A stretch of DNA of 64,000 nt from Rotaria sordida (lineage: Eukaryota > Rotifera > Eurotatoria > Philodinida > Philodinidae): NCBI GenBank assembly GCA_905250125.1, contig CAJNOL010000013.1, positions 186,001-250,000 of the forward strand, given 5' to 3'. The notes below the pieces were generated by a model that was not told where the DNA came from, searched no databases, and saw only the letters and a list, made by a program, of their open reading frames with translations. Position numbers and translations under genes: made by a program. Shown here one piece after another: positions 38,887 to 50,559 of this stretch; the stretch's first letter is position 1, and the number at the start of each line of letters is the position of its first letter.

Positions 38887-40081
38887 ACGATAAATATCAA
38901 AATGTATTTCTTTTTCTATTTTTTGTTTATATTTTTGACATATTTTCTAAACATGCCTTATAATTACTTTTTTTTTTCTTATTTCCTGCAGCTTGCCTTT
39001 CAAATCAATGCTAGCAATAATAAAAATACAACACAATTAAACAGTTGACATGTTGAATATTTTTCTACCAAATTGATTGGCATTAGGATATAAAAGCAGA
39101 TTATTATTTACTTAATATATATATATATATATAATAAGAATTTCCATACAAAAAAAAACCAAGTGTGATTTGTCACATTGATTATGTATATTGTTTTTGA
39201 ACATCAGTCTATTTCGAATCGAACTGGTCATTAAAAATGTATTTCTTAATAAAGTTAGAATGTCAATCGTCAGATATTTTGAATAGAAAATAGTAGAATA
39301 TATAATGATTTGTTTTTATAAACCTTGAAGTCTGCTAGTTTTCCCTTGTTGTAGTGTTGTTATTTTTACCAAACAGTTAACTTCCTGAATAATGTATTCG
39401 TTTGTTCTAATAAATAGAAGTAAATAGTACTTCTATGTTAATTCTAAGAGGACTCAAAATGACGCAGACGATTTATGACTTGAATACGTAATAAATGGAA
39501 AATAATATAATCAACATCATTTGTGCACTGTCCTACAACATGTGGAAGATAATTAGACATCGAAGATTTTTCATTATAATAAATTATTTCTATGACAGTA
39601 TGAAAAATTCCGCATGATTTTTGAAATTGTAAAAATGTGTTGTTTCCTTTAACGAAGATAATATTTTACTTCTATAAAATTTTCATGGATTCATGAAGTA
39701 CGATAGATAGCGTATGTAATCTTCTCAATAGTAAATTTTTCTAATATTTATTTTTTTTAAGATTTTGATTGAACTATCTATAAATGTCACGTTCGAGGTA
39801 CCAAAAATCTTCCAATTCAATCAATATTTGTTCTTTTTTTCTTTTTTTTTTTACCTTTCTGCTATTTTTTCTCATTTATGATATGTTATTTGTATTTACC
39901 GATTTTCTCTTTAACGGCTTTGTTACTTCCGATTAATGCATGTGCTTTTGTTTAGTTTGGCCAACATTTGTCACAATCAGATTTGCCTCGATTCATAGTA
40001 TACGTTCTATAAGTATACTGATGTGTTATAATAAGAATTCAGATGAAAATTATTAATCAAGGTAAGATACTTCATATATAT

Positions 40082-40759
40082 TTATTTCATTCTTAAATCT
40101 TTTATTACAATCGAACAACCTTTATGTGTATGAATATTTTGAAAAATTTTTTCGCCATAAGAATTTTCATATGAGTCATAATTAATTGTTTTGATTATTT
40201 GAAAATCGTATTTAAGAAATGCATTTAATGAATAATTACTTGTAGCATCAGCATAAATCATATCAAAATTTTTTTCTTTTGCAATACATATTGCTGATTC
40301 AATTAATTGACTAGCTAATTTATTTTGTCGATATTTTGGATCAACACCTAGCAAATAAATATGAAATAAATTTTTGCAATGAAATTTTTCAAATAGATTA
40401 ATATTTTCATGTAATTTAGTTAGAAGTTCATTAATATGTTCATATTTAAGTAAATTTGTTTTATTTAATGATGAATAGAGACTATCCGAATGATTATGAT
40501 CATCTATTTTATCATGATGATTAATTGCAAAGGCAACTGGTAAAGAATGTTGAGTATTTGTATCATAAAATGCTAAGGTTAGATTATCATATTTAGCTTT
40601 ATGTAAAACTTCTTTTAACCACGATAAATTAACTTCATCAGGTATTTTCGTATTTAAATATTTATTCATTGGTTCATGTTGAAAAAATGTTTCCATAAGA
40701 AATAATTCAAAATCTAATGTAAATTCGTCTTCACGCATTAAACGACATATTAAAGACAT
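40082..40759 (-). CDS. GNAT-family N-acetyltransferase, arylalkylamine-type-like
   Basis: Single-exon protein of 225 residues with the fold of Gcn5-related acetyltransferases, which move acetyl from acetyl-CoA to an amine. The acetyl-CoA loop is visible at about residues 147-162 as YLLGVDPKYRQNKLASQLIE, the V-x-P-x-x-R-x-x-x-x-A form with one Gly changed to Asn. It is followed by a helix and by NAFLKYDFQIIKTINY, the usual beta-6/beta-7 region. The N-terminal EDEFTLDFELFLMETFFQHEP resembles invertebrate arylalkylamine (dopamine) N-acetyltransferases. Substrate cannot be read from sequence. A splice acceptor (T-rich tract then CAG) ends two bases before the ATG, so the mRNA has a 5' UTR intron or is trans-spliced. 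The stop codon TAA overlaps an AATAAA signal (40081-40086). Confidence 0.85.
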   Translation of the reverse strand: MSLICRLMREDEFTLDFELFLMETFFQHEPMNKYLNTKIPDEVNLSWLKEVLHKAKYDNLTLAFYDTNTQHSLPVAFAINHHDKIDDHNHSDSLYSSLNKTNLLKYEHINELLTKLHENINLFEKFHCKNLFHIYLLGVDPKYRQNKLASQLIESAICIAKEKNFDMIYADATSNYSLNAFLKYDFQIIKTINYDSYENSYGEKIFQNIHTHKGCSIVIKDLRMK

Positions 40760-41735
40760 ATCTGAAAAAAAAAATTAGCCCAATTTACATATAATACTTA
40801 ACTAGAATAGACAAAAATGTAGCATGATAAAAAAGAAAAGAATTCGTCGTCATTATATTATCAACAATAATTAATCGAATAATTGAAGGAAAAGAAAGCG
40901 AGATGATCATAAAAGATAATTTTGTTCGAGTGGTAAGACAACAGAAAAATATGAGATTGTTCTTCGAATAAATCTTAGCTAAGAAGAGAATCATCATATT
41001 TAACATATTACTAATAAACAGAAGAGCTCGAGGATTTCTACATTTGAGAAATATAATCTGACATGACAGAATAAGAGAAGAAATGAGATCTTCTCTTTCG
41101 GTTGGTTGAACAATCAATCTTACTAGGTTTTCTTCTTCTATTAATAACAACTATTCATTATTTTCATGGTCACGTAAAATGAATCAGTATGAACCAAATT
41201 AAAATTTTATGTTTAGTTTATATCGTAGAATTCTTTTCAATTTAATCTAAAAAGAAAATTAAAATTGCAAATATCTTATTTATTTTTATACTATTTATGG
41301 TTATATATAAATAATTGTATTCAAGTATTTTTGCTATTTTTAAACTAATAGATTTATCATAGAAACAATTGTTCAGATAGTTCTCGATATAAAGTATATA
41401 GAAAATTTATGAAACATCTTAAAGTAGCTGTCAAACAATATTATTTTCCAAACATAGAAAAGGCATTATGGATGCATTTCCATTTCTTCTTATGTTTGTG
41501 TTTAAGTACTCCTATGCAAAGAAAAAGATAAAAGAAGATAGATAGAGTAAGGCAGACTCTGATGTTGAAACACACATTATATCTCATCACTTTCTAGTTT
41601 GACTTTCTTCTTTTTTTTTCCTCACATATTCATAAAAAAGACATATATCTATATTCAAATGGATGCTTCATGAAGCAAATTATATGACATCATTTGGATT
41701 CACAATTTTTTTTCTTATTGGCTTCATATCAAATA

Positions 41736-43619
41736 ATGAGTATTATTTTTCGACTGTTATATACAATCTGTATCTTAATTAGTATCATCTTTCTTTTTTT
41801 GTTTTTCAAGGCATTTCATGATATAAATGATAAATATCTTGGAATAATTCGAGGTCATTTTTTATTTTTAGATTTAATGTATTATGAATTTTCTAAAGAG
41901 AAAATGACTTTTACAATACTTAACAATGATATTTCAGCGAAATTAAATCAATCTTTATGGCTTCATTCTAAAGAAAAAGATGTCGTCTCATATGGACAAA
42001 TTGTACGTTCTCATCATTATAAAAGTTTTACATATTTTCAAATAATTGAAATTTGTTTTCTTATTCTTATTCTATTGGAACATACACTTGTATTTATAGT
42101 AACATTTCAAAACAAATCATCAAAAACAAATCGAACGTAAGAAAATAAATTATTCTATTAACAAAAAAAAAAAAACACAAATTCTATTTTGAATTCTTCT
42201 AGAAGACAAAATCAACGTTCAATTCTTTTACCATCAAAATCATTGCTTTATAGTTGTCTACATCGTAATTGGATACGTGTATTTTCATTTTCAAATATAT
42301 GCCTTTCATGTGTTTATTTCATAATGTTATTATTAAAACATTATCATCCAAATCTTGTTCATCATTCATCAATTACATTTTATTCCTTACCATTAAATCT
42401 TTTACAACAAATATTAATTAATTTTAGTACATTTCATCTTTTTATTATTTCAATAAGTGTATTTCAATATTTTCTTCGTTATTATCGTTTATTAAAAAGT
42501 ACATATTCAAGTTATTTTTTTAACGGCAAAAATCTTTTATTAACAAAACATACAAATGTTGCACTAATATTAAGCAGCTCATTAGCACTAATATTTGCTT
42601 ATAATTTTATATTTTATACTCCAAAATCTCCTCAAACAATAAGTTTACTTCCATTAATAACATTTAATATGATATTATTACCATTGATAAATCTAATCAT
42701 ATTTTCATTTATATTTATATGTCTTATGATAAATTATTTGTATAAATCTAATATTGAAGATATATCAATTGATAATGAACAAGAAAATTTACGTTTACTT
42801 ATTGAAAAAAATACTTGTATTAAATGTTATTCAAAAATTTTACAAAAAAATCCAAATTTATTTCAAGATAAAAATTATTCATATAAAAATTTACGTAAAA
42901 TTTTTTTTTCAACAAATTTACATTCATCATGTTCATATAAAATACAACAAAATTATTTTTTTAAGAGAAAAAATATTTATTCACAAAGAGATTTTTCTTA
43001 TGAACATGAAAATGATTTAGAAAATAATTCAAAAAATAATTTATTTTTTAAAACAACATTAATTAAATTAAATCATCAACATTCATTATGTCATTTATGT
43101 TATTATTTATTAATAATATTTCTTTTTAAATATATTTTATTAACATTTCCACAACATATTCTTATAATGTTAATTCATTTAAAACAATTTTATCAATTTA
43201 TTCTTAAACATAATCTGTCAAGTAGTTTAACATATTCATTATATGATGATAATGAATTTTTATTAATAATATGTCATTATTTATTTTTATTATCACGTTT
43301 TGGTGATAGTTTTTTATTAATACGTTTACCATATTTAATAAAAAAATATTTTCCATGTTGGTGTCATTGTAATTCAAAATTATTACGTCAACAACAACAA
43401 CAACAACCTGTAAATCAAATATTAACAATGAAAAATTCTCCATCATTATATAGTGAACCAATATCTGCTTTAGATATATCAAATATAAATGATTTATCAA
43501 ATGAATTCAAACAAAAAAAATCCCATTGGAAAACAAAAAATCGTCGATTTCGTTTACATTTTCAATTTGTACCATTATGGTCAAATGATCGACCGAGATT
43601 ATTTAAAGAACCTGTTTAA
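41736..43619 (+). CDS. Multi-pass membrane protein, possible divergent seven-helix receptor
   Basis: Two exons, 41736-42136 and 42203-43619, join in frame (AC|A) to give 605 residues. I do not recognise the family. Hydrophobic segments lie at about residues 1-24 (signal anchor or helix), 105-130, 152-172, 195-220, 237-260, 265-300, 390-420 and 445-475. After the first segment this gives a seven-helix pattern with an N-terminal domain of about 80 residues carrying an NQS glycosylation sequon. The third helix ends in FLRYYRLL, loosely like the DRY region of rhodopsin-type receptors; no NPxxY motif is seen in the last. The long loop before helix six is rich in Lys/Asn, and the tail has a Gln run (CAACAA repeat) and a basic end. 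Start: first ATG of the open frame. AATAAA at 43742-43747. Receptor identity is a guess from topology. Confidence 0.72.
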
Positions 43620-45165
43620 AATTATCGAATGTGTTTTCTTTTTTTTTTGTATATTATTGTTGTTTAAGTAGATATTTAAAAAAAGATTATTTTTCTCCAA
43701 TTTTGAATCCATAGATACCAGAAAGTCGTCGTTTTTTTTTTAATAAAATTAAATGTCACGGAAAATAATCATATTTATTAGTGAACATGAGCATTTTTAA
43801 ATGAGTTTTGTTCACAGTTTACTTATTGATCATGCGAAGAAGTGACCATACTAGTTTATTAATTACTAAGAACGACTAATTCTTTCATCTCTCTCTTTCT
43901 TAAGAGTCTTGCTAGCATATAATAACAAGACGACTGAGAAATTGAGATGAAAGAAGGAACCATTCTTAGCAATAAATAAGATGTTAATATGGCCACTTGT
44001 TTTAAGTACATGTTCGTAACCAATGAACAAATCGTGAACTAGGCTCATTGGTTTGTGCTGTATGAACTATACTTTGTACATGTAAATAATTAGAAAAAGC
44101 ATGACAAACATTACTTTCATAGTCAAAATGACTCATTATATTCCAGATGAATCCAGTCCATAAGTAATCTTCAATATTGATAATTAGTTTTGACTTCGTG
44201 ACACAAAAGTGCGTTTCAGGTTTTCAATATAATTTAATTTATCGTCTAACGTGTTCTTTTTCTTGTCAACACCACATATGTCATTATAATTTACTCTTTC
44301 TATATCAGCGATTTATTTATATTATTTGAGATACGCACAGCTTTTCAAAAAAAAAAAAGCAAGTTCTCAATTATTGATAAATAAAAATTTCAAATGATGA
44401 AAATACTTTTATCGCTGAATTTTAATACTCTCGTATTATTGCATCAACATGACTGTTTGTAAAAATCCAAATCGATAAATAAAATGATTAATTGAATTAT
44501 TCATCTGATGTGAAATTTTTTTACAAGTATACATATTGTTAAATCATATGCAATAACACAAACACAAAAAGTTGTGATAATCTCAAGACATTTATACATC
44601 GATAAGCGATTATCTTGGATATTTTCGAGATTAGTTAATAAAAAAAAAGGACAATAATGATGAATTTGTTTATATTTGTGTCTATAGAAAGAAAATACAA
44701 TCAGTTGATTGCATGCTAATAAAATAAATGGAAAAGTAATAGCAGTACGTATTGGAAGAGATCATCATTTCATTCCATTCGATTGTTTCACTTATTAGTT
44801 TATTGATTGGAATCATGCATTGTATATGCTCAACTTAAAATAATTAAGAAATGGTGAAGTATATGAATGACACAAAATAATATATTGCTGTTGTAAATTT
44901 TCATAGTTCATAAAATGCTTTGAAACAATGATAAGATGCTTGCGGGTCAGTTAAATACTGTTTATGTAATTAACATACAAAATTATCGAACAATCCATTG
45001 ACATATAGAAACACAACATAGAAGAAAAAAAATCAAGCGAATCAATTCAAATACTCGATGAGTATGTTATGCAATCGACACAACAATCTCGATATGGCAA
45101 ATGAAAGTAATAATCGAATGTTAAAATTCTCAATTAATCGTCGTTTATAATTTGATTTTAATCTG

Positions 45166-45725
45166 TGGCTGTCAGATTAGCATTTGTATTAAAACTCATT
45201 CTAATACTTTGGTATAATTTGCATTAGAATTAATAGATACCAAAGCCTTAGCATTTAATTAGCATTATTTTTAATTCTAAAATAATACCACCTGAGGCTA
45301 TATCTTTGAAAGTCATGTTCAAAAGTTTCTAATAACAGAGCAAAGATTTTATTAACGGGAAGTGTCATTTCCAAAATAGAAGAAAATTATTCTGTTATCT
45401 TAGAATCATTTTCTTAAAACGGAAAATAATTGTTCACTATTGGAAATAGGACTTCCAATTAAAAAAAAAAACATTTTTGTTCTTTTTTAAAAATTACACT
45501 TCTGATTAAAGTAACCTTTGTTCTATTATTGGAAACTTCTGAACATCACTTTCCGAGGTATAATCTCAGATAGTTATAGAGTAGAAGTAACAGTAATGTT
45601 AATTGAATACTAATATCTTAGCCTTAATTCATTCTAATATAAAGAATACCAAAGAATTAGAGTAAACATTAATACTAATGCCTAACGTATTCGTATTAGA
45701 TACTGTTAATTCTAATACAGCACCC
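45166..45725. repeat. Foldback element, about 560 bp
   Basis: AAAAGTTTCTAATAACAGAG (45319) pairs with CTATTATTGGAAACTTC (45514-45530). The outer arms both carry repeated ATTCTAATAC and CTTTGGTAT units in opposite orientation. The centre is near 45,445. Confidence 0.82.
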
Positions 45726-47273
45726 CTATTTTTATCTAATAACAGTATGATATCTTCTTCCGTATTGTCTAATTGAGACTCAATTGTTCATCATCGAATT
45801 CAAAATTGAATGAAATTAATGTATACTTATTATTTTGTTTTTCAATCGATCACATAATAATTGCTTACGGGAATCCTTATAAACTTTGACAAACAGTTAG
45901 AGTAAGAATATTAGCAATTCCATTCATTGCGAGAATATTATGTAATTGCTTATTGCTTGTTCACTAGTTATAAGCTAAAAATTAGAATGGATATTCCAAC
46001 TGGATTTATATCTTGTCCGAAAAGCAGATAACTTACATTTAATTACTTAAATATTAATAAGTGAAATCTGATGGTTTGACATAACCGAATTATGAAGATA
46101 ATTGATAGAACAAAACTTTTCTCAAACCATTCTTCATTAAGATACTGAGCACTGTAAAAAAAAATACGATTTCTATTATCAATCGAATTCATATCATGTG
46201 ATTATCTGCTTATTTTCGACACTCAGAACTGACTGATTTGCAATATTATCTAAATCTATGATTTTTCAAATGGTTTACTCAATGTGAGACCGTTTCAAAT
46301 CTGCTAGTTATTTTTAATTAATATCGCTTTATTTGATACAAAATCCATACATTACAGAAGTAATTCAATACAAAAAAGTAATAAATTATATTTACAATTT
46401 TGAATATCGAAATTTCTTAAATACAACAGACAAATGTGCATGATAACTCTAGTATATTGAACTTACCCGAGTTCAGTTATATGAGTCACTGGCAAACTAA
46501 CAAGTCTACAATACGGACTACTTATGACATACATGGACTAAAATATTCGAGTTTTAAGGTATTTACAGTGTATGATTTGTGCTAACGATTCAAAATTTCA
46601 CTACAATTCATTTTTCTTTTTTCATCACGAGTGGATAGAGGTCGTCAAGCTACATAAGGGAAAGGATGTTTCACAGATAGAAAAATTTATTTTATGAAAG
46701 TCAATATTTCGAGTGTATTTCCCTCGTATATTTAAAAATAATGATATCATGAACTTTTCTTCTAAAATGTTTTTTTTTTGTGTTTGAAAATATGTTTTCT
46801 TATGCAACTCGATGAACTAAATCCAATCATGACGAAGAGACTAAAATCAATCCTGATGAAATTTTGAATTGTTGACACATTACATACACGAAAGCCGTCG
46901 ACACATTAGAAAACCTCGAGTCTTCTATTGTCTTATCGTTCACAAGTTGCAAGGGAGAATCTTCTCTATTATATCCATTAAAAAAGTCATCTTTTTTGCT
47001 ACCTTCAACGATATAATTTTTGTAAAAGTTTTGTTACGCTAGTTGTGTTGTTACTTAACGTTTATTTCATTTTTCTACACTAGTACTGTTAACAAAAACG
47101 ATCTACGTTCTATCACTAAAGAACATTTAAAAAAATGAGTATCTTAATCATAAAATGTGCTAAACCATACAAAATACGAATTTTTTACACTTCATAGTAT
47201 GAACCTTTTTACACACGATAAAGGAATTCATTCATAAAATGCTGTTATTTCATACGATCAAATAGAGAAAAAA

Positions 47274-47429
47274 TTAAGTTTTGAGTTTTTCGGCATGTCC
47301 TTCAAGTTGTGTTTCAGTTATTGAACTTGTAATTTGTTCATCTCTTTCTGAATCAGATTCTTGATCAGTCTAATCATGATCGATATTTAATGATACCAGA
47401 TCAGAATTTGAGTTTAGTTCATTATCCAT
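47274..47429 (-). pseudogene. Small acidic open frame with one internal stop
   Basis: From ATG at 47429 a 51-codon frame rich in Ser/Glu/Asp (MDNELNSNSDLVSLNIDHD, stop, TDQESDSERDEQITSS...) ends at a second stop (47274-47276). The single TAG is at 47370-47372. The residue mix is unlike random AT-rich frames here, so a decayed first exon or gene piece is possible. No family recognised. Confidence 0.25.
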
Positions 47430-48321
47430 AAAAAATATTCTATGTTTATTCATTTATGAAAACAATTATATAGTTGACTGTTAGTGAAAAGAGAAGAAAA
47501 TAAATGAAAAATAACTGAATTTGATCATAACAGACATCAATTTCATATGTCATATACATACGTCCGTTAATTACATTTTATATTATTCAATTACAGATTG
47601 TCTTGAACATCAGAAAAAGCAGAAAAATATTTTTGAAACGAAGATTAGAAATACATATATAGAAAGAAAAAGTATAAACATCATAGTAAAACTAAAACAT
47701 CAACTATTAGAGAGATCTTCTAATATGTCGGCAGCTTTATAAATCATTTAAATTTCCAATATTCTAATTTGTGCATGTCATACGTAGCTTTTATTTCAAT
47801 TTGTCAGTTTGCATGTCATTCGTGTAATTTAACCCGAATAAATTCAATGTATCTGAGTTCTAGTCCACACTCTCTTACTGTTAGTCAAAGGTAAGATTGG
47901 TTCTTCGATGTAGAAAATGTTAAATCTTTTTTTTTTATTATATTTTATTAGCCGTTGAGTTTTTGTGGACAACTTAATTTACTTTTGCTCATTATCAATA
48001 TAATTTAATTTTGTTTTCTTAAACTTCATTTTGTTTACTACTGGCCCAATGCTAAACACCTTTAAGCAAATTGATGTCTAAATCTTTGACAAATAAAATC
48101 TCTGTTTTTTCTTTAGCTCTGCTCTGTTCTTCAAGACTATAATGACCATTCATGACTTAACCCGTTTATATGTGCTTCCTATTTCTCTTAATGATAGGAG
48201 CATGTCTTTGATTTTTTCATTCTGATGTGTTTTTATCGATAACTCCTACTCAGCTTAATACAACTGTCTCTTCTATTGTACAATAGAAATATTAAAAAGT
48301 CATTTTCTAGATCGGATGTTT

Positions 48322-48687
48322 TTGACCTAGTATGATAATTTTCTTCATTTATTACAATTTATTGAATGAGATCAAAATGTGACATTTCGTTGTTGAAAAC
48401 AACTTCTCCAGACATAGAATAGAATAGAAACAACACATATACACAATACTGACTGAACTTTTCTTCTGATAGTAATAGGAAAAAACTAGACGGTACTAGT
48501 AATAGCTGAGTAGGTTTTAATTCTTTTTCTGTATTATTATTAGAAGAAATGTTTAGCCAATATTATCTATATGTGTCATTTCTGTTCTATTCTATGTCTG
48601 AAGAAGTTGTTTTCAATAATGAAATGTCACATTTTGATCTTATTCAATAAATTAGAATAAAAGAAGAGAATTGTCATATCATGTCAA
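48322..48687. repeat. Foldback element, 366 bp
   Basis: TTGACCTAGTATGATAATT pairs with AATTGTCATATCATGTCAA. Inside, ATCAAAATGTGACATTTC (48370) pairs with GAAATGTCACATTTTGAT, and AGACATAGAATAGAATAG with CTATTCTATGTCT. The loop contains unpaired sequence near 48,500. Confidence 0.92.
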
Positions 48688-49936
48688 ATTATTCATCAAC
48701 CTTCCTATCAAGAACAGATCGGATATTCTTAAGATATGTTGAACAAGAGATGAAAACAGAAAAAAAATAAGCTCATGTTTATTCCTATCAGTAAACAATT
48801 TTTAGACGAAAAATTTTCTTTTTTTTTTTCAAAAGATAAGACCAAATAAATTGTCTCAAACTTAATTAGCTTAAATAATCATTGATTGAACATATATAAG
48901 AAATAACCATAGGCAAGTAATCGTAAACCAGATACTTTGAATCAATGGGTAAGGAAATACCAAGATTTTTCGTAATGAATAGAATCTCTTAAGATAAATA
49001 TATAGCAATTTTGTTTTTGAGCATTTTTATTAAAACATAAATGTTATCATTTTTTTTAATATTTGATTTATTGTTACAAAAAAATAAAAAATAAAAACAA
49101 ACCTTCAATTCCATATAGATTTGTATTTTATAATTAAATAGTTATTCATAATTTTCAAAATATAATCACATTACATGTATGTTCTATAAATATATAAATA
49201 GATTAGTGTATAAATAATTAATCTTCAAACGTTCGTTTACTGTAACTCTACACTTTTTTCTAGAAAGTTTCACGCAAACATTAGTGTGTTGATTTTTTTA
49301 AATACCTTTTGAATGAATACTTCTGTTGTAGATACTGAAGATAATAATCTTTCATGCTTATTATCACTGATTTATTATTTTGCCTAATCTATTCAAGCTT
49401 CAAAACATTTATATGTGATAGTTCAAATGTTCTTAATACTAGAGATAATTTTGTGATTTGTCAAATACTTAACATCAAACAATTTTTATTAAGTCTAATT
49501 CTAACCCAGAGATAAATTAGAATCTCAATAGCATAGAGCTCTTTACACAAAAAAATCTATTACAGTTGTAAGCGATTGCAAATAAATTTAAAGCATGAAC
49601 ATAATTATTATTGTTTTCATTCATTTTATACTCATAAAAATGATTGTTAACTTAGTTTTTCTATAGAAAATTATCATCATTCCATTATTGAAGTTATTAA
49701 ATAAATCTTCTTTTCTGATCATATTTTACTGATTAAAATCAGCGAATTGAATTTATAATACATGTAGATTACAGAAATATATATATATATTGTTTCAACA
49801 AAGTTTAAACGGACGACACAGATACAACACATACGAAAATATTCTTGCACATAATATTCTTTTTTATTCTTTTACTCGTGCCTTCAAACAAAACAATGAA
49901 ACAGAATTTTTTCTTTATTCAATTTGCATTTTTCTG

Positions 49937-50395
49937 TTATACATGAGAAGTGTTTTCGTGTTCTTCTAAGAATTTGTCCAATGTATCTTCTATTTTATGT
50001 TTAATTTCATCCGTCAATTGAAATGATGATGCTTGTTTCAAATTATTTTGAGCATTTTGTTCAATAGACAATAATATTGGTTTTATTAAAATATCCACAT
50101 CATCTTGACTTAACTTGTTTGCAAAATTTTTCAATGCTATATCTAATGCACGATATGGTATAAATGGAAATGATTTTGGGTTATTTATTAATATATGTAA
50201 CAGAGCATGAACAAGTTGATCTGTATCTGATGTCATTAAATAAAAATAACTATTGAGAGTCATTTCGGCTTGTCGAAAAGCTTGTTCCATTGATATATCT
50301 TGAGAAATTTTTTCATTTTTGATTTTTTCTTTTATAGGTTTAGTTAAAACAAGACCAACAATAATTGAAAAAGTAATAAATGATTTGAACATCAT
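49937..50395 (-). CDS. Small predicted secreted alpha-helical protein, unknown function
   Basis: Single open frame of 152 residues from the ATG pair at 50390-50395. It begins with a clear signal peptide (MMFKSFITFSIIVGLVLTKP), followed by a Lys/Glu-rich linker and amphipathic helices; no cysteines are seen in the mature part, so disulfides are unlikely. No family recognised. I chose this start rather than the in-frame ATG 20 codons upstream because a T-rich tract ending in TTTTAG lies four bases before it, giving a 5' UTR splice or trans-splice acceptor, and because the signal peptide then begins at residue 1. AATAAA on this strand lies at 49914-49919, 18 bp past the stop. A TATATA stretch is found near 50547. 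The low Lys/Glu-balanced composition and downstream signal support a real gene. Confidence 0.65.
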   Translation of the reverse strand: MMFKSFITFSIIVGLVLTKPIKEKIKNEKISQDISMEQAFRQAEMTLNSYFYLMTSDTDQLVHALLHILINNPKSFPFIPYRALDIALKNFANKLSQDDVDILIKPILLSIEQNAQNNLKQASSFQLTDEIKHKIEDTLDKFLEEHENTSHV

Positions 50396-50559
50396 GATGC
50401 TAAAAGAAAAATAATAACAAAGATTAGAATGATAGTCGCACTTTTTGAAGATCAATATGACTTCTAGATAGAATAAAGAAAGAAAGAAAGATCATTGTAT
50501 GACATTTTTCTCATAATGATTATTTTTGAAAAAAATATTAGCAGCTATATATACATTAA

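Larger units (their letters stand above)
36540..40080. other. Mostly non-coding interval
   Basis: Contains the 84-bp hairpin at 38,803 and the weak exon candidate at 37,898; otherwise nothing I can support. An (AT)n run lies at 39116-39134. Confidence 0.5.
43760..49913. other. Non-coding interval with two foldbacks
   Basis: Apart from the foldbacks at 45,166 and 48,322 and the small broken frame at 47,274, nothing coding is recognised in about 6 kb. Confidence 0.5.

Noticed and set aside
40785-41150. 121-codon minus-strand frame upstream of the GNAT gene
   Set aside because: Hydrophobic AT-rich translation with no protein-like motifs; probably 5' flank.
42754-43671. Several 60-98 codon frames on both strands inside the membrane-protein gene
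   Set aside because: Shadow frames of the AT-rich coding exon.
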